64,000 nt of DNA. Origin: Lyngbya confervoides BDU141951. GTDB taxonomy: Bacteria > Cyanobacteriota > Cyanobacteriia > Thermosynechococcales > Thermosynechococcaceae. Below are positions 26,419-34,310 of this stretch, in pieces. The DNA lies in NCBI RefSeq assembly GCF_000817775.3, contig NZ_JTHE03000009.1:27232-91231 (forward strand), written 5' to 3'. The stretch's first letter is position 1; every line of letters starts with the position of its first letter. A program made the translations under genes and the position numbers. The notes under the pieces were generated by a model. It did no database searches. It saw only the letters and a list, made by a program, of their open reading frames with translations, and was not told the DNA's origin.

Positions 26419-28806
26419 ATGTTTGTGCTCAGTCCCAGGCTCAGCCCCAGGCGCTCCCTCACCCTTTTTCCTTGCGCGTCCATGCCTCTTCACCGTTTTG
26501 AACTCAATCAAAATCAACTTACGGCCTGGATGAAACCCAATTACCGTTGGGTATTCTGGCTGGTCGGCTTACCGATTTTGGCCCCTGGGCTATGGGGGAT
26601 CCTGGCAAGTTTTGACCGGGTTGCCCTGCGATGCGATCGCGCTCAAAATCAATGTGAGCTCGTAAAAGTTCGGCTTTTGCGCCCCCAGTCAGATTCCTTT
26701 GAAGTCGATCAGGTGGAGGCTGTGCGACGCAGTGCCCGGAACGTAGGGCTGTTGCTGCGCGATCGCGCAGTGCGCATCTGGCACGACCGCATGACCACAA
26801 CCTCCGATCTAGATACCCTCGATCAGACCTTGCGCAATTACTTTGGGAACCCCAGGATTCAAACCCTCAATCTCACCTATCGTAATGTTTCTGACACCTT
26901 ACCCACGGCAACACTGATGGTGGCCCTGGGCTGCTTCCTGATGATCTGGATGGGGCGTTCCATGCGGCTGACGCTCGATCGCCTTTCCTATCAGGCCATT
27001 GTGAGTCATCATTTTTTTATCCTGCCCCTCTGGCAACGCCGTCGGTCCCTGGACCAATTGGAGGATTTCCAGGCGGTGTTAGGCTCGGGGGCGCCCTCGG
27101 AGCTAGATTCGCCTCGGCACCCCTCGATGAAAAAGTCCGTTGAGATTCAGCTGCGCCTGAACAACGGAAAAACCATTCTCCTTACCACGGATAAAAGTCA
27201 GCCTAAGGCCCTTGCCCAGGTTGAAATCCTAAATGATTACTTGCATACAACCCCTCCTGCCCCTGTTGCTGCCCCTGTTCCTGACCCTATTCCTGCCCCC
27301 TCCGTTGACGAATCCATGTCTCTTCGCCTCTATAATTCTCTGTCTCGTCAAAAAGAACCCCTTGTCACCGCAGAGCCCAACATCGTCAAAATGTACTGCT
27401 GCGGCGTGACGGTGTACGACTACTGCCATCTGGGGCATGCCCGCTCCTACATTGTTTGGGATGTGGTGCGCCGCTACTTAATGTGGCGCGGGTATAAGGT
27501 GCGCTACGTGCAAAATTTTACCGATATTGACGATAAGATTCTCCGCCGAGCCAGGGAAGAGCACTCCACCATGGAGGCCGTCAGTGAAAAGTACATTCAG
27601 GCCTACTTCGAGGACATGGCCCGCCTGAATATTCTTCCGGCCGATGAATATCCGCGCGCCACCCATACCTTGGACGGGATTAAGCGGTTGATCCATGAAC
27701 TGGAGCAGCAAGGCATGGCCTATGCAGCGGCAGGAGACGTTTACTACTCAGTGCGCAAGTTTACAGACTACGGCAAGCTCTCGGGTCGGAAGCTAGAGGA
27801 GATGCAAGCTGGAGCCAGCGGTCGGGTGGAGTCCTCCGACCCGGAGGCGTCGAAGAAGCAAGATCCCTTCGACTTTGCCCTTTGGAAAGCGGCCAAGCCC
27901 GATGAACCTGCCTGGGAATCCGATTGGGGAAAAGGCCGCCCAGGCTGGCATATTGAATGTTCAGCCATGGTTCGCGATCGCTTTGGGGACAGCATTGATA
28001 TCCATACCGGGGGGGCAGATTTAGTCTTTCCCCACCATGAAAACGAAATTGCCCAGTCAGAGGCCGTCACCGGTAAGCCCCTGTCCCGTTACTGGATGCA
28101 TAACGGGATGGTCAACGTGGATGGCGAAAAGATGTCTAAATCTCTGGGAAACTTCACAACAATTCGTCAGCTTTTGGATAATCCACTGCCCATTCTGAAC
28201 GACACGACCTTTGATCCCATGGCGCTGCGTCTATTTGTGCTACAGGCGCAATATCGTAAACCCCTCGACTTTACTGATGAAGCAATTCAGGCAGCCCAGC
28301 ACAGTTGGGTCACGATCCGGGAGGGACTGCTCTTTGGCTGGAACCATGGACCACAGTTGAACTGGCCCGATCTGCCCCCAGACCTTCCCAAGGCACCCGC
28401 GGAGTCTGAGGCCATCGATCAGTTCCGGCGAGCCATGGACGATGATTTCAATACCCCCGAGGGATTAGCTGTACTGTTCGAGTTGGCCAAAACCCTCAAG
28501 CGCAACGGCAATATTCTCAAGCATGGGGGCCAGACCGATACCCCCTCAGAGAATCTGTACCAAACGTGGCTGTGCCTGAGGGAGTTAGCCGGAGTGTTGG
28601 GACTGGTGGCTCCGCCTGAGATCCCCTCTGTGCAGCCCCAGACGGGTCCCTCCGCAGAGGAGATTGAGGCCCTCATTACCCGACGTCAGTCGGCTCGGGA
28701 GAGCAAAGATTTTGCCACCGCCGACCAAATCCGCGATGAGCTCAAGGCTCAGGGCATTCAACTCATTGATCAGCCAGGTGGGGTAACGAGCTGGATTCGA
28801 GAGTGA
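26419..28806 (+). CDS. cysS: Cysteinyl-tRNA synthetase in frame with an N-terminal membrane domain
   Basis: A single 795-codon frame. Residues 300-795 are a full CysRS: zinc Cys in MYCCGVTVYDY, HIGH as HLGH (about 337-340), HIECSAM, HHENEIAQSE and KMSKS at 571-575. Residues 1-275 form a different module: TM helix about 43-64, a soluble part with RCDRAQNQCELV, TM helix about 162-178 and a PH-like C-terminal piece (SVEIQLRLNNGKTILLTT). A Pro/Ala-rich linker (278-296) joins them. There is no stop and no ribosome site before Met300 (27316), so a membrane-tethered enzyme is likely. A separately initiated cysS from 27316 remains possible. The N-terminal start may instead be ATG 26482. Confidence 0.85.
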   Translation: MFVLSPRLSPRRSLTLFPCASMPLHRFELNQNQLTAWMKPNYRWVFWLVGLPILAPGLWGILASFDRVALRCDRAQNQCELVKVRLLRPQSDSFEVDQVEAVRRSARNVGLLLRDRAVRIWHDRMTTTSDLDTLDQTLRNYFGNPRIQTLNLTYRNVSDTLPTATLMVALGCFLMIWMGRSMRLTLDRLSYQAIVSHHFFILPLWQRRRSLDQLEDFQAVLGSGAPSELDSPRHPSMKKSVEIQLRLNNGKTILLTTDKSQPKALAQVEILNDYLHTTPPAPVAAPVPDPIPAPSVDESMSLRLYNSLSRQKEPLVTAEPNIVKMYCCGVTVYDYCHLGHARSYIVWDVVRRYLMWRGYKVRYVQNFTDIDDKILRRAREEHSTMEAVSEKYIQAYFEDMARLNILPADEYPRATHTLDGIKRLIHELEQQGMAYAAAGDVYYSVRKFTDYGKLSGRKLEEMQAGASGRVESSDPEASKKQDPFDFALWKAAKPDEPAWESDWGKGRPGWHIECSAMVRDRFGDSIDIHTGGADLVFPHHENEIAQSEAVTGKPLSRYWMHNGMVNVDGEKMSKSLGNFTTIRQLLDNPLPILNDTTFDPMALRLFVLQAQYRKPLDFTDEAIQAAQHSWVTIREGLLFGWNHGPQLNWPDLPPDLPKAPAESEAIDQFRRAMDDDFNTPEGLAVLFELAKTLKRNGNILKHGGQTDTPSENLYQTWLCLRELAGVLGLVAPPEIPSVQPQTGPSAEEIEALITRRQSARESKDFATADQIRDELKAQGIQLIDQPGGVTSWIRE
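26427..26450 (+). repeat. 12-bp tandem duplication at the start of the cysS frame
   Basis: GCTCAGTCCCAG (26427-26438) is followed by GCTCAGCCCCAG (26439-26450), one mismatch. It encodes LSPRLSPR if translation starts at 26419; it is untranslated leader if ATG 26482 is used. Confidence 0.7.
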
Positions 28807-29516
28807 ACGATAGACCCGGAAGGCAGAATTATTCTTCTGAGGATCTGAGGGAACCCGGCATCCAAGCCCGCGTCACCCCGGAGGAGTTTTTCGCCCTGTC
28901 TCAAGGCAAGGCGTTCAGTCCGGCCATCCTTGAGGCAGAGGATGTCCCCCCCCTGGTCTATTGGCCCGGCTTTTTGCCCAAAGCCCAGGCCGACCGGCTA
29001 CTGACCCTAAGTTTGGATCTGCCCTGGCAGCAGCAGCAAATCACAATCTTTGGAAAACAAAGACCTGTACCTCGGCTTGAATCCTATTTTGGTGATTCCA
29101 CAGCGTATCACTATGGCTATTCCAACTCCGTCAGCTGGCAGGCTGCACCCTGGCCAGATTTTTTGGCAGATCTGCGATCGCAGGTAGAGGTGGTCACCGG
29201 TTATGCCTACCAGGTGGGGATGGGAAATCTGTACCGCGACGGCAACGACTCCAATGGCTACCATGCCGATGACGAGCCGGAACTGGGAGAAGATCCCGCG
29301 ATCGCCTCGGTGAGCTTAGGTGCCACCCGCACGTTTCGCCTCAAACGCCGGAAAAAAGGGGCAAAATCTTGGGGGATTGCCCTACACCATGGAGATTTAC
29401 TGCTCATGCAGCCTGGATGTCAGCGCAACTGGATTCATACGGTACCCAAAACCGCTCGACCCTGCGGTCCTCGGATTAACTGGACCTTTCGCCCCTATGT
29501 CAGCCTAACAAGATAG
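28803..29516 (+). CDS. alkB: AlkB-like 2-oxoglutarate/Fe(II) dioxygenase
   Basis: The 237-aa protein is predicted to repair alkylated DNA/RNA bases by oxidative demethylation. The iron ligands are visible as HxD in NGYHADDEPELG and His in RNWIHTVPK; the 2-oxoglutarate-binding arginine lies in RINWTFR. It is close to the ALKBH2/3-like group by these motifs. Its GTG start overlaps the cysS stop (GTGA), so it is translationally coupled to cysS. The N-terminal 40 residues are variable. Confidence 0.88.
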   Translation: MNDRPGRQNYSSEDLREPGIQARVTPEEFFALSQGKAFSPAILEAEDVPPLVYWPGFLPKAQADRLLTLSLDLPWQQQQITIFGKQRPVPRLESYFGDSTAYHYGYSNSVSWQAAPWPDFLADLRSQVEVVTGYAYQVGMGNLYRDGNDSNGYHADDEPELGEDPAIASVSLGATRTFRLKRRKKGAKSWGIALHHGDLLLMQPGCQRNWIHTVPKTARPCGPRINWTFRPYVSLTR

Positions 29517-29568
29517 TTCAAGAATTTTAGGGGGATTTGCCTCCAAAAGACTCCATCCATGCAACCCC

Positions 29569-29601
29569 TTAATTCAATCAGAATTAATGTTCATCATGAA
29601 C
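29569..29601. promoter_or_regulatory. Two adjacent palindromes
   Basis: TTAATTC-AATCA-GAATTAA (29569-29587) is followed after one base by GTTCAT-C-ATGAAC (29589-29601). Both are perfect. They stand between the alkB stop and the CIRCE-like site. They may act as operator sites or as the alkB transcript end; T-rich sequence follows the second. Confidence 0.4.
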
Positions 29602-29640
29602 GTTTAAAGTATTTTTAATCCCATCGAAAATAGCTTACTG

Positions 29641-29667
29641 CTAGCACTCTGGGCTCCTTAGTGCTAA
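29641..29667. promoter_or_regulatory. CIRCE-like heat-shock operator (HrcA site)
   Basis: CTAGCACTC (29641-29649), a 9-nt spacer and TAGTGCTAA (29659-29667). The CIRCE consensus is TTAGCACTC-N9-GAGTGCTAA, so 16 of 18 arm positions match and the spacer length is exact. HrcA repressor binds this element before groESL and groEL2 in cyanobacteria. Here it lies 83 nt before a small gene of unknown function. Confidence 0.72.
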
Positions 29668-29749
29668 TAGATAAAGAATTGCAAAGAAGTGATCCGGTCT
29701 AATTTTTACTGGGGACATAATTAACCCACATTTAACCTCAATTAGAACA

Positions 29750-30052
29750 ATGATTTTACATCCAGAATTCAAAGGAAGCACCCGGCAATTTTGGCAGCAG
29801 ATGGAGATGTTTCATGTCTTTGCCGGACATCCTGAGTTAGGAGTCTCAGTCGCCTATAACCTGGAGCCGGTTCAGCACATCGCGCTATACAGTGACTACT
29901 GCTCCATTGACCTGCCAGAAAAACCCACCGTCACCTTTCAAGCCACGGTCATTGATACCTTCCCCCTGGATCAGGTGGAATCGCTGATTCGTCAATTCAC
30001 CTTTCGAACCGGGGATCGTCTGTATCGGGCGACCCTTGGAATTCTTTCTTGA
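29750..30052 (+). CDS. Small protein of unknown function behind a CIRCE-like site
   Basis: A 100-aa frame from ATG 29750 (MILHPEFKGSTRQFWQQMEM). The composition looks like a soluble folded protein with alternating strands (SVAYNLEPVQHIALYSD, TVTFQATVIDTF) and a final helix-strand piece. No signal peptide, cysteine motif or membrane segment. I do not recognise the family. The CIRCE-like operator 83 nt upstream suggests heat-shock control. There is no strong ribosome site before the ATG. Confidence 0.6.
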   Translation: MILHPEFKGSTRQFWQQMEMFHVFAGHPELGVSVAYNLEPVQHIALYSDYCSIDLPEKPTVTFQATVIDTFPLDQVESLIRQFTFRTGDRLYRATLGILS

Positions 30053-30103
30053 GATCTCCACAGGTTCAGAGGCTGCACCCTTGGCAGAAGTTTAAGTACA
30101 GGA

Positions 30104-30135
30104 GTTCAAGCCCAAAAACGTTCAAGCCCAAAAGG
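30104..30135 (+). repeat. 16-bp tandem duplication
   Basis: GTTCAAGCCCAAAAAC (30104-30119) is followed by GTTCAAGCCCAAAAGG (30120-30135), 14 of 16 identical. Confidence 0.88.
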
Positions 30136-30144
30136 GTTCAGCAG

Positions 30145-30168
30145 AGATTCCAGCAAAGATTCCAGCAA
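30145..30168 (+). repeat. 12-bp perfect tandem duplication
   Basis: AGATTCCAGCAA occurs twice without gap (30145-30156, 30157-30168), then a partial third copy (AGCAATTCCAG). It lies 9 nt from the previous duplication. Confidence 0.88.
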
Positions 30169-30311
30169 AGCAATTCCAGTCCTGGACCGGGTTCGCTGAC
30201 TGCCGGAAGCTTCGGACAGCCCCTCAGGGAGTGCTCTAGCGTCCAAGACTCAGGGTAGGCAGGGGCAGTGCCCTTTATATCGCCCCACAGGTGATCTGCA
30301 TCAAGATTTCC

Positions 30312-30340
30312 TTGACAGCCAGTGGTAGACTCGTCAGTAT
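30312..30340 (+). promoter_or_regulatory. Candidate promoter of the kinase gene
   Basis: A perfect -35 TTGACA (30312-30317) with 17-nt spacing to CAGTAT (30335-30340), a weak -10 box. It lies 124 nt upstream of the kinase start. Confidence 0.3.
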
Positions 30341-30463
30341 TCAGCCTGGGGTCACCTCTACCGGGAAATCCTGAGCAAAAACCGGTGTTCTTCATGGGTC
30401 TGAACCGGTTCTTTATCCCCCTGCCAGCCCCATAAAATCCTGTGTTAATCAACAGATTTGAGC

Positions 30464-33130
30464 ATGGAAATTCGCTGCACGCGCCCAAGTTGCGCCAACC
30501 CTCGCAACCTTTTCCCCGACCTGGATGATAAGGCTATCTTAAAAACGGTTCAGCAGCGGTTCTGTACCACCTGCGGCATGCCGCTACTGCTGGACGGCCG
30601 TTACTTACCTCTGAAGCTGTTGGGAAAGGGAGGTTTTGGGACAGCCTATTTAGCCAGCGATCGCCGCACTCCCGCCTATCACTATTGCGTAGTCAAGCAA
30701 TTCCAGCCCCAGGCTGAACTGGACCCAGAGCAGCTTAAAATTGCCCATAATCTGTTTGAGCGAGAAGCCGAAGTTCTGGAGCGCTTGGGCAGCAATCATC
30801 CTCAAATTCCAAAACTTCTGGCCTACTTCCCGTTAAGCGTGGCAGATCCGCACACGGGTCAGCAATGCCAGTTTTTTTATTTGGTGCAGGAATATATTGA
30901 CGGTCGCACCCTAGAGCAAATCCTCAAGGAAAAGGGTCAGTTCTCAGAGCCGGAAGTCCTGGAGATGCTGCGATCGGTCCTGGGAATCTTGGATTACATT
31001 CACCAAAATGGCGCAATTCACCGCGACATCAAGCCATCCAACATCATGCAGCATAACAACGGCATGTTTTATCTGTTGGACTTTGGCACCGTCAAACAGG
31101 TCACCCAGGGGGCGGTGACCTCCACAGGGTCTTCTACAGGGGTTTTCACCTCAGGCTACGCTCCTCCAGAACAAGTTGCCGGACAAAATATCTATCCCTC
31201 CACCGACCTCTATGCCCTGGCCGTGACGGCCCTAGTGTTACTCACCGGCAAGCTAAATCCCCTGGACTGCTTCGATGGCTATAGCAACCGCTGGCAATGG
31301 CAGACCCAGGCAAATCCCGTCAGCGATCGCACCGCCCATGTCTTGAATCGCATGCTCGAGACTGTGCCGAGCCATCGCTATGATCGAGCAAGCGAGGTCC
31401 TGCAAGCACTGGGCTTTCCGCCGGGAAATACAGGGCTCCCCCCTGGACCTTACTCCGGGGATGCCTATGCAAAAACCGTGACCTACCCCCCTGGAAAGCC
31501 CCCTGGGGTCCCTCCCACCGTGGCATACCCCTCAAATCCTCCCGGTTCAGGCTATCCCTCGAATCCCCCAGGGCAACCCTCAGGGCCTGCGGGCTATCCC
31601 CTCCATCTTGACCCGACTCTATCCCAGCCTCCCATCGGACCGCCCTCTCCACCGCCGGGAGGAGGCTATGGGTCGGGGGGACCCCAGCCTGGATATCCCT
31701 CTGGATCCCAAAGTGGGGTCGACTCCCGCGGCAGCAAGCCACCCCAGGCCCGGTGGCAGAAGCCCCTGATGGTGGCTGGCGTCATTGCCCTGGTGGGGTT
31801 GGGAGGATATGGTCTATGGTCACTGCTTGGAACGGGTCCCATCCTTTTGGGTGGAGACAGCAAAACCGAGCGGGTCAGCGATGGGGATCGCAGGCTCATT
31901 GCAGATGATGGAACGGCCGATAAGCAAGAGGCCATTGCAGCCTACGAGCGCCAGGATTTCGAGGAGGCAGCCAATGGGTTTGAAGCGTCATTAACCCGCG
32001 ATCGCAACGACCCTGAATCCCTAATCTATTTTCATAATGCCAAGATAGGCAACGATAAATCCTACACCATTGCCGTTTCAATCCCCCTAGACTCTGAGGA
32101 TATCGTCACTCAGAACGCCGCCAAAGAACTCCTGCGCGGCGTTGCCCAAGCGCAGCATGAGTTGAACCAGAAGGGTGGAATTGATGGCACACCGCTAAAG
32201 GTGTTGATTGCCACCGAAACCAATCAAGAAGACAGTACGGAAAAGGTGGCCAAAAAGCTCGTCAAGGATAAAAATATCCTGGGGGTCATCGGTCATTTCG
32301 GGAGTGGCGCATCCCTGGCTGCTGCTGACGTTTATCAAAATAATCAGGTGGTGATGATCTCAGCCACCAGCACCTCCACAGAGCTATCCAATTTTGGAAA
32401 CTACATTTTCCGCACGGTTCCCAGCGACAACTTTACAGGGAGAGCGCTCTCTCGCTATACCCTGGAGTCTCTGAAGAAGCAAAAAGCTGCTGTTTTTTAC
32501 AACGCGGATAGCAGCTACAGTCGCTCCCTGCGAGATGTTTTTACCGAATCGCTGCTCAGTAACGGTGGCGAAGTGGTGCAGGAGTTTGACCTCAACCAGA
32601 AAGAGTTTAATGCGCGATCAGACTATCGCCAGGCCCAGGAGCGCGGAGCTGAGGTGATTGTACTGCTGGCAAACTCGGAAACGCTGCCCCAGGCCTATGA
32701 GGTGTTGCGGACCAATCGCAAGCGTCTTCCTGTCCTGGGGGGAGATAGCCCCTATCGCGAGGACACCCTGCTAGAGGGCAGCGAAGATGCAGAGGGTCTG
32801 GTCTTGGCCGTGCCCTGGCATAGCCAAGGCGATCCGGGCGCCGGGTTTCCAAAAGCCGCTGAGGAACTGTGGGGTGGATCGGTCAGTTGGCGCACGGCCA
32901 TGTCCTACGATGCCGCTCAGTCGCTCATTGCGGCCATTGAGAAAAACCCAACCCGGCAGGGTGTTCGCGAGGCGCTCGCGTCCCCGGATTTTTCGCCCCC
33001 AGGATCGGCGGGAACCATCCGTTTTCTGCGATCGGGCGATCGCGACCGGCCCACCCAACTGGTTAAGGTGGTGCCTGGGAATCACCAATCGGGGTACGTG
33101 TTTGTGCCCACGGCCCCGGAAAGCAACTAG
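30464..33130 (+). CDS. Transmembrane Ser/Thr kinase with periplasmic amino-acid-binding-type sensor
   Basis: An 888-aa protein with four parts. Residues 1-40: four cysteines (5, 10, 34, 37), a probable zinc ribbon common in cyanobacterial kinases. Residues 48-318: Hanks-type kinase with GKGGFG (54-59), Lys78, HRDIKPSN (186-193), DFG (206-208) and APPE (233-236). Residues 320-430: Pro/Gly-rich linker with YPSNPPG repeats. One TM helix, about 434-455. After a short TPR-like piece, residues about 528-888 form a type I periplasmic binding domain like the Leu/Ile/Val-binding protein (IDGTPLKVLIATE, GVIGHFGSGASLAAA, YFNADSSYSRSL-like). It should sense a small ligand outside and phosphorylate proteins inside. 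Start ATG 30464 is preferred to TTG 30458. Confidence 0.92.
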   Translation: MEIRCTRPSCANPRNLFPDLDDKAILKTVQQRFCTTCGMPLLLDGRYLPLKLLGKGGFGTAYLASDRRTPAYHYCVVKQFQPQAELDPEQLKIAHNLFEREAEVLERLGSNHPQIPKLLAYFPLSVADPHTGQQCQFFYLVQEYIDGRTLEQILKEKGQFSEPEVLEMLRSVLGILDYIHQNGAIHRDIKPSNIMQHNNGMFYLLDFGTVKQVTQGAVTSTGSSTGVFTSGYAPPEQVAGQNIYPSTDLYALAVTALVLLTGKLNPLDCFDGYSNRWQWQTQANPVSDRTAHVLNRMLETVPSHRYDRASEVLQALGFPPGNTGLPPGPYSGDAYAKTVTYPPGKPPGVPPTVAYPSNPPGSGYPSNPPGQPSGPAGYPLHLDPTLSQPPIGPPSPPPGGGYGSGGPQPGYPSGSQSGVDSRGSKPPQARWQKPLMVAGVIALVGLGGYGLWSLLGTGPILLGGDSKTERVSDGDRRLIADDGTADKQEAIAAYERQDFEEAANGFEASLTRDRNDPESLIYFHNAKIGNDKSYTIAVSIPLDSEDIVTQNAAKELLRGVAQAQHELNQKGGIDGTPLKVLIATETNQEDSTEKVAKKLVKDKNILGVIGHFGSGASLAAADVYQNNQVVMISATSTSTELSNFGNYIFRTVPSDNFTGRALSRYTLESLKKQKAAVFYNADSSYSRSLRDVFTESLLSNGGEVVQEFDLNQKEFNARSDYRQAQERGAEVIVLLANSETLPQAYEVLRTNRKRLPVLGGDSPYREDTLLEGSEDAEGLVLAVPWHSQGDPGAGFPKAAEELWGGSVSWRTAMSYDAAQSLIAAIEKNPTRQGVREALASPDFSPPGSAGTIRFLRSGDRDRPTQLVKVVPGNHQSGYVFVPTAPESN

Positions 33131-33160
33131 GCACACTCTTCGTGTTCCCTTGGATGACTT

Positions 33161-33186
33161 GTGTGTTGTGACTGTGTGTTGTGAAA
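33161..33186 (+). repeat. 13-bp tandem duplication before the binding-protein gene
   Basis: GTGTGTTGTGACT (33161-33173) is followed by GTGTGTTGTGAAA (33174-33186), 11 nt before the next start codon. Confidence 0.8.
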
Positions 33187-33196
33187 ACTTAAACGA

Positions 33197-34246
33197 ATGT
33201 TGAAACTCTTTTCATTAAAAGCCAAGTTCACGGTGGCAGCTGTGCTGCTAGGTGCCATTCTTTCGAGCTGCGGAGGGACAGCCGACTCCGGGAGCAATAG
33301 CCAACTCCAGCGCATCCAAGATCGCGGGGTTCTCAAATGTGGCGTAAGCGGAGAACTGCCGGGATTTAGCTTCATTCAGCCCGATGGCAACTATGCAGGC
33401 CTCGATGTGGATATTTGTCGAGCTGTTGCAGCGGCGATCTTTGACGACCCCAGCAAGGTGGAGTATCGCAATCTCAACGCGAAGGAGCGCTTTAGTGCGC
33501 TGCAATCTGGTGAAGTGGATATCCTCAGCCGCAATACAACCTGGACACTCTCGCGCGACAGCTCCAACAAGCTGTCCTTTGCCCCCGTTGTGTTTTACGA
33601 CGGTCAAGGAATGATGGTTCGCAAGTCCAGCGGCATCCAACGGCTGGCAGACTTTGAGGGCAAGGCCATCTGCACCCAGACCGGAACCACCACAGAGCGC
33701 AATCTGACTGACCAGATGCGTAAGCTCGGGGTTAACTTTAATCCAATTGTGTTTGAGGATATTAATTTGGCCTACACCGCCTACACGGAGGGACGCTGTG
33801 AGGGGGTCACCTCGGATCGATCCCAGCTGGTTTCGCGTCGATCTAAGTTTCCAGATGCGAGTGAACATGTAATTTTGGAGGAGGTGATGTCTAAGGAACC
33901 CTTGGCGCCAGCGGTTAATGATGGAGACGATCAGTGGTACGACGTGGTGAAGTGGGTCATATATTCCACCATTGAGGCGGAGGAGCTGGGAATTCAATCT
34001 GATAATCTGGAGACCTTCAGCAATAGCAACGATCCTGTGGTTGCTCGCTTTCTGGGGCAGGAAGATACCCTTGGAGAATCGCTGGGGCTCTCCAATGACT
34101 TTGCGGCGCGGGTCATTAAGCACGTTGGCAACTATGGGGAAATTTATGATCGCAACCTGGGTCCGCAAACGCCGTTGAAGCTGGAGCGAGGGCAAAATCA
34201 GCTTTGGAGCCAAGGGGGACTGCTTTACGCAAATCCATTCCGCTAA
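33197..34246 (+). CDS. Polar amino-acid ABC transporter substrate-binding lipoprotein
   Basis: The 349-aa family 3 solute-binding protein has a lipobox LSSC at about residue 25, then the typical start QRIQDRGVLKCGVSGELPGFSF and the signature GLDVDICRAVAAAIF. It is close to BztA/AapJ-type general amino-acid binding proteins. No permease or ATPase gene is adjacent. It lies 66 nt after the receptor kinase, in the same direction. It could feed a transporter encoded elsewhere or present ligand to the kinase. Confidence 0.9.
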   Translation: MLKLFSLKAKFTVAAVLLGAILSSCGGTADSGSNSQLQRIQDRGVLKCGVSGELPGFSFIQPDGNYAGLDVDICRAVAAAIFDDPSKVEYRNLNAKERFSALQSGEVDILSRNTTWTLSRDSSNKLSFAPVVFYDGQGMMVRKSSGIQRLADFEGKAICTQTGTTTERNLTDQMRKLGVNFNPIVFEDINLAYTAYTEGRCEGVTSDRSQLVSRRSKFPDASEHVILEEVMSKEPLAPAVNDGDDQWYDVVKWVIYSTIEAEELGIQSDNLETFSNSNDPVVARFLGQEDTLGESLGLSNDFAARVIKHVGNYGEIYDRNLGPQTPLKLERGQNQLWSQGGLLYANPFR

Positions 34247-34310
34247 CGCGCTCCGGCAAAGATGGTCTGGGTTTAGGAGATAATGAACAGGTTCATCTTT
34301 GGGCCTGGCC

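Larger units (their letters stand above)
30053..30463. other. Intergenic region before the receptor kinase
   Basis: 411 nt without a credible gene; the open frames in it are rich in Gln/Ser because of repeats. It holds two tandem duplications (30104-30135, 30145-30168) and a promoter candidate (30312-30340). The rest shows nothing I can interpret. Confidence 0.5.

Noticed and set aside
30049..30258. 69-codon frame rich in Gln and Ser
   Set aside because: Its odd composition comes from the two tandem duplications in the spacer; no start signal.
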